Under the pieces are notes generated by a model. It was not told the DNA's origin, did not search any database, and saw only the letters and a program-made list of their open reading frames with translations. From Steroidobacteraceae bacterium (GTDB taxonomy: Bacteria > Pseudomonadota > Gammaproteobacteria > Steroidobacterales > Steroidobacteraceae), in assembly GCA_021325695.1 (NCBI GenBank), contig JAJTCR010000042.1, positions 1 through 8,064 on the forward strand: a stretch of DNA of 8,064 nt. Direction: 5' to 3'. The position numbers and the translations under genes are program-made. Positions 5,823 to 8,064 of this stretch are shown in pieces; within the stretch, counting starts at the first letter, position 1; each line of letters begins with the position of its first letter.

Positions 5823-5829
5823 GCCACGC
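5812..5829. terminator. 7-bp hairpin with GTGA loop between convergent genes
   Basis: GCGTGGC (5812-5818) pairs perfectly with GCCACGC (5823-5829) around a four-base loop GTGA, a GNRA-type tetraloop in the plus-strand RNA. The loop includes most of the TGA stop (5820-5822) of the membrane-protein gene. It lies in the 18-base gap between convergent genes, so it could stall or stabilise transcripts from either side. No T run follows, so it is not a classical intrinsic terminator. Confidence 0.35.
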
Positions 5830-5840
5830 AACGACTGGCC

Positions 5841-6458
5841 TTATCGATCGAAGAAGTCACGCGCGACGCGGATCACTTCCTCGGCACCCGACTCGAAGAC
5901 GGCGCCGGTGGGATGCTGCAGCTCGACGCGACGCGCCTCGCGCAGCAGCGGGTCGGTGCGACCGGTGGACTCCCAGAACTCGTCCCGCGCACGCATGATC
6001 ATGACCGGCTGTCGCACGAGCGGCAGGCGTTCGCCGACCTGGTATCCGCCGCCATCCGACGAGGGCACGCCGATCAACGCGACGCGTCGCACCTGCTCCG
6101 GTCGTGCTATCGCGAACTCGATGGCCGCGAGCGAACCGGCGTGGTAGCCGACCACGTCGACGTGCTTGAGCCGCAGGGACTCGAGCATGTCGACACAGGC
6201 CGCCGCGAAGTCGCCGACGTGCGGTGAGTGGTCGGGTGCGTCGGACTCACCGGTGCCGGGCAGGTCGGGCGCATACACGCTGCGGTCGCGCCCGAGGTCG
6301 CGCAGCAACGGCCGGTACAGGCGACCCGTCTGGCTCGGCGGCGCGATGCATACGAGCGGCGTGAGTTCGTCGAACCCGCCACTCGACGGAAACGAGGTAT
6401 GCATGTGCAGCTGTCCGAACCGACAGTCGACGTACATCTTGCGCAGGTGAATGGTCAC
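5841..6458 (-). CDS. Short alpha/beta-hydrolase-fold protein with His at the nucleophile position, 205 aa
   Basis: The fold is recognisable: LVCIAPP (35-41) at the oxyanion loop, SVYAPDLPGTGESDAPD (60-76) after strand 4, the nucleophile elbow region DVVGYHAGS (101-109), ALIGVPS (127-133) and PVMIMRARDEF (151-161) with a possible acid Asp159. In active members the elbow is G-x-S-x-G; here it is G-Y-His106-A-G (codon 6143-6141, CAC), so the Ser nucleophile is missing. Only about 17 residues separate the end of strand 6 from strand 7, so the usual cap domain is almost absent; at 205 residues it is far shorter than the hydrolase at 706-1605. A catalytic His near the end is also unclear (QHPTGAVFE, 181-189). 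It may be a non-catalytic or atypical member. GTG 6458 is chosen for its AGGAG; ATG 6437 is an alternative. The 228 bases to the upstream PuuA-like gene hold no other gene I can support. Confidence 0.85.
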   Translation of the reverse strand: MTIHLRKMYVDCRFGQLHMHTSFPSSGGFDELTPLVCIAPPSQTGRLYRPLLRDLGRDRSVYAPDLPGTGESDAPDHSPHVGDFAAACVDMLESLRLKHVDVVGYHAGSLAAIEFAIARPEQVRRVALIGVPSSDGGGYQVGERLPLVRQPVMIMRARDEFWESTGRTDPLLREARRVELQHPTGAVFESGAEEVIRVARDFFDR

Positions 6459-6465
6459 GGGCGAA

Positions 6466-6470
6466 CTCCT
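6466..6470 (-). promoter_or_regulatory. Shine-Dalgarno AGGAG deciding a GTG start
   Basis: On the minus strand AGGAG lies 7 bases before the GTG at 6458. It is the clearest ribosome binding site in the window and favours this GTG over the ATG eight codons (21 bases) downstream. It also contrasts with the genes at 274, 706-1605 and 1710, which lack such a site. Confidence 0.7.
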
Positions 6471-6639
6471 GCTCGAGAGTGCGGCGCTGCGGGCGATCGT
6501 GCGTGCGGAGAGTCGGGTCACTGACGGGTCCTCGGGGAAGCGGGAGGTCTGCGGCGGGATTCTCCGCGCGCGGGTCCGCGTCCACGTTGACTCAGCTCTC
6601 ACTCCGGCCGCGTTCAAGGTGACTTAATGCGTATGCCCT

Positions 6640-6657
6640 GGACGCGGCGATGCGTCC
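6640..6657 (-). terminator. Weak hairpin after the PuuA-like gene
   Basis: GGACGC and GCGTCC form a 6-bp perfect stem with a six-base loop, about 30 bases beyond the stop of the PuuA-like gene. No T tract follows on the minus strand, so read-through into the hydrolase-fold gene is quite possible. An AT-richer patch at about 6621-6635 lies just beyond it, but I could not find a matched -35/-10 pair. Confidence 0.2.
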
Positions 6658-6686
6658 GGAACGGAGGAGATCATCTCGCGTTTCGC

Positions 6687-8064
6687 TCAGGGCGTGTCGA
6701 GGTACCACTCGTAGTCGCGATCGCTGACCAGCGCGCCGAACTTCTCGCACTCCTGTTGCTTGATCGCGAGGAACGCGTCGAGGAACGCGGCGCCCAACGT
6801 CTCGCGCACGAACGCCGATGCCGCGGCACGTTCGAGCGCAACGTGCCATTGCGTCGGCAACTCGCCTCGCGTGCCCTGCTGATAGCCGTTGCCGGTGACC
6901 GGTGCGCCGGGGTCGAGACCCCGCTCGATCCCGTGCAGCAGGCCGCCCAGCACGAGTGCGGCGACGAGATACGGGTTCGCGTCCGCGCCGGCGACGCGAT
7001 GCTCGACGTGCCGGCTCGAGGCGGGGCCGGTCGGGACGCGCAGGCTCACCGACCGGTTGTTCACGCCCCAGGTCGGCGCGACCGGCGCGTAGCTCATCGA
7101 GCGGAACCGTCGATACGAGTTCGCGTTCGGCGCGTACACCGCCATGCCGTCGGCGAGTGTCGCCCTGAGGCCGCCGATCGCGTGTCGCAGCAGCGGACTG
7201 CCGGCCGGATCGTCCGCTGCGAACGCATTGACGCCGGCCCGATCGGCGAGGCTCGCGTGCACGTGCATCCCGGAGCCCGCCAAGTGCCCGAATGGCTTGG
7301 CCATGAAACACGCGATGCGTCCGTGCCGCGCCGCCACGCCGCGCACCGCACGCCTGAACAGGATCGCTTCGTCCACGGCACGGAGCGCATCGGCGCGATG
7401 CTCGAGCGTGATCTCGAACTGCCCGGGCGCGTACTCCGACATGAGCGTTCGCACGGGCAAGCCCTGGACGCGCGCGGCCGCGTAGAGCTCGTCGAACAGC
7501 GGCGCCATGTCGTCGAGCCGGCCGAGCCCGTAGGCGTCGACGCGCGCGCGTCGCTCGCCACTCACGAGGCCCGCCGATGGCACGAGCCGACCGGTCGCGT
7601 CGCGCTCGAGCAGGTAGAACTCGAGTTCGATCGCCAGGACCGGCGTGTAGCCGGCAGACGCGCAACGCTCGACCACGCGCGCGAGCGCGTGCCGCGGATC
7701 GGCCTTCGCCGGCCGGCCGTCGAGCTCGAACATCGTTCCGAGCACCTGCCCGGTGGGCCGCCTGAGCCACGGCGCGAGGCCCAGTGAACCGGCGACCGGA
7801 CGGCAGCACTGGTCAGCGTCGCCGACGTCCCAGACGAGGCCGGTGCCTTCGACGTCTTCGCCCGTGATGTCGAGCCCGAGGATCGAGCCTGCCACGTTGC
7901 GGCCGTGCTCGAAGAGCGGCAGGAGCTCCTCGCGGGCGATGTTCTTGCCACGACCGACGCCGTTCGCGTCGGTGACGACGAGCTGCACGGCCTCGACGTC
8001 GACGTGTTTCGCGAGGAATGCCTGGACCTCCGCGGCCTGGGCGAAAGTGCGCGTCGCCCTGCTC
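6687..8064 (-). CDS. puuA: Glutamine synthetase family protein, probable gamma-glutamyl-polyamine synthetase (5' end cut by window)
   Basis: The frame runs open to the right edge, so the first few codons are missing; 458 residues are visible, against 472 in E. coli PuuA. Family landmarks in order, numbering Met1 at the in-frame GTG 7988: VTDANGVGRGK (5-15), the metal-binding Glu pair in IELEFYLL (120-127), EYAPGQFEI (185-193), FMAKP (228-232), GSGMHVH (238-244) with the metal/ATP-site His242, NSYRR (290-294), WGVNNRS (307-313) and VEHRVAGADANPYL (328-341). The tail lacks the adenylylated-Tyr motif of GlnA, and the E-H-R..GADANPYL version is typical of the PuuA-like branch. Such enzymes ligate glutamate to an amine (putrescine or another polyamine) using ATP. 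GTG 7988 is not the true start because a normal N-terminal segment (QAFLAKHVDVEAVQLVVTD) is read in frame upstream of it. The amine substrate is inferred, not shown. Confidence 0.9.
   Translation of the reverse strand, partial: SRATRTFAQAAEVQAFLAKHVDVEAVQLVVTDANGVGRGKNIAREELLPLFEHGRNVAGSILGLDITGEDVEGTGLVWDVGDADQCCRPVAGSLGLAPWLRRPTGQVLGTMFELDGRPAKADPRHALARVVERCASAGYTPVLAIELEFYLLERDATGRLVPSAGLVSGERRARVDAYGLGRLDDMAPLFDELYAAARVQGLPVRTLMSEYAPGQFEITLEHRADALRAVDEAILFRRAVRGVAARHGRIACFMAKPFGHLAGSGMHVHASLADRAGVNAFAADDPAGSPLLRHAIGGLRATLADGMAVYAPNANSYRRFRSMSYAPVAPTWGVNNRSVSLRVPTGPASSRHVEHRVAGADANPYLVAALVLGGLLHGIERGLDPGAPVTGNGYQQGTRGELPTQWHVALERAAASAFVRETLGAAFLDAFLAIKQQECEKFGALVSDRDYEWYLDTP

Noticed and set aside
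6459..6617. N-terminal extension of the His-elbow hydrolase-fold protein to an ATG at 6617
   Set aside because: The added segment is Arg/Ser/Thr-rich with no fold, and the GTG at 6458 has a well-spaced AGGAG.
1710..8064. A single gamma-glutamyl-polyamine (Puu) operon from the amidotransferase and the PuuA-like gene
   Set aside because: The two genes lie on opposite strands more than 4 kb apart with unrelated genes between them, and the amidotransferase is not clearly PuuD-like.

Overview
The window is GC-rich chromosomal DNA with short intergenic gaps and a strong bias for G or C at third codon positions. It looks like a proteobacterium, and a high-GC gammaproteobacterium of the Xanthomonadales/Nevskiales/Steroidobacter kind is my best guess. 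That guess rests on the IlvA N-terminal sequence type, the G-rich heptad repeats between genes and the many apparently leaderless starts. It is inference, not proof. I see no phage, plasmid, transposase, CRISPR, tRNA or rRNA sequence.

Layout from left to right: (1) the last 29 codons of a rightward gene, possibly of the DUF885 type; (2) a 111-base inverted repeat made of G-rich heptads (GGGGNTA) at 99-209, with a perfect G-quadruplex motif in one arm and a small hairpin in the loop; (3) a 136-residue protein of unknown function; (4) convergent to it, an alpha/beta hydrolase with an intact Ser nucleophile; (5) divergent from that, a stand-alone class I glutamine amidotransferase; (6) convergent to that, a two-ACT-like-domain biosynthetic threonine deaminase (ilvA); (7) divergent from ilvA across a 44-base gap, a Tat-exported class V aminotransferase-fold protein whose cofactor lysine is replaced by arginine and which has no lysine at all; (8) 30 bases downstream, a small four-helix membrane protein; (9) convergent to it, a short, nearly capless alpha/beta-hydrolase-fold protein with His in place of the nucleophile Ser; (10) upstream of that on the same strand, a glutamine-synthetase-family (PuuA-like) enzyme cut by the right window edge.

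The genes alternate in strand and do not form one operon. Most are probably single units, except perhaps the aminotransferase-like gene with the membrane protein, and the PuuA-like gene with the His-elbow hydrolase. Their enzymes touch nitrogen metabolism (glutamine amidotransferase, threonine deaminase, glutamine synthetase family, PLP fold), but nothing in the sequence ties them into one pathway.

The observations most worth following are the lysine-free PLP-fold protein with a Tat signal, the His-for-Ser hydrolase, the heptad inverted repeat, and a recurring arrangement in which a -10-like hexamer sits 5-8 bases before the start codon with no Shine-Dalgarno. The last suggests leaderless transcripts and includes a GTTAAC palindrome apparently shared by two divergent promoters.
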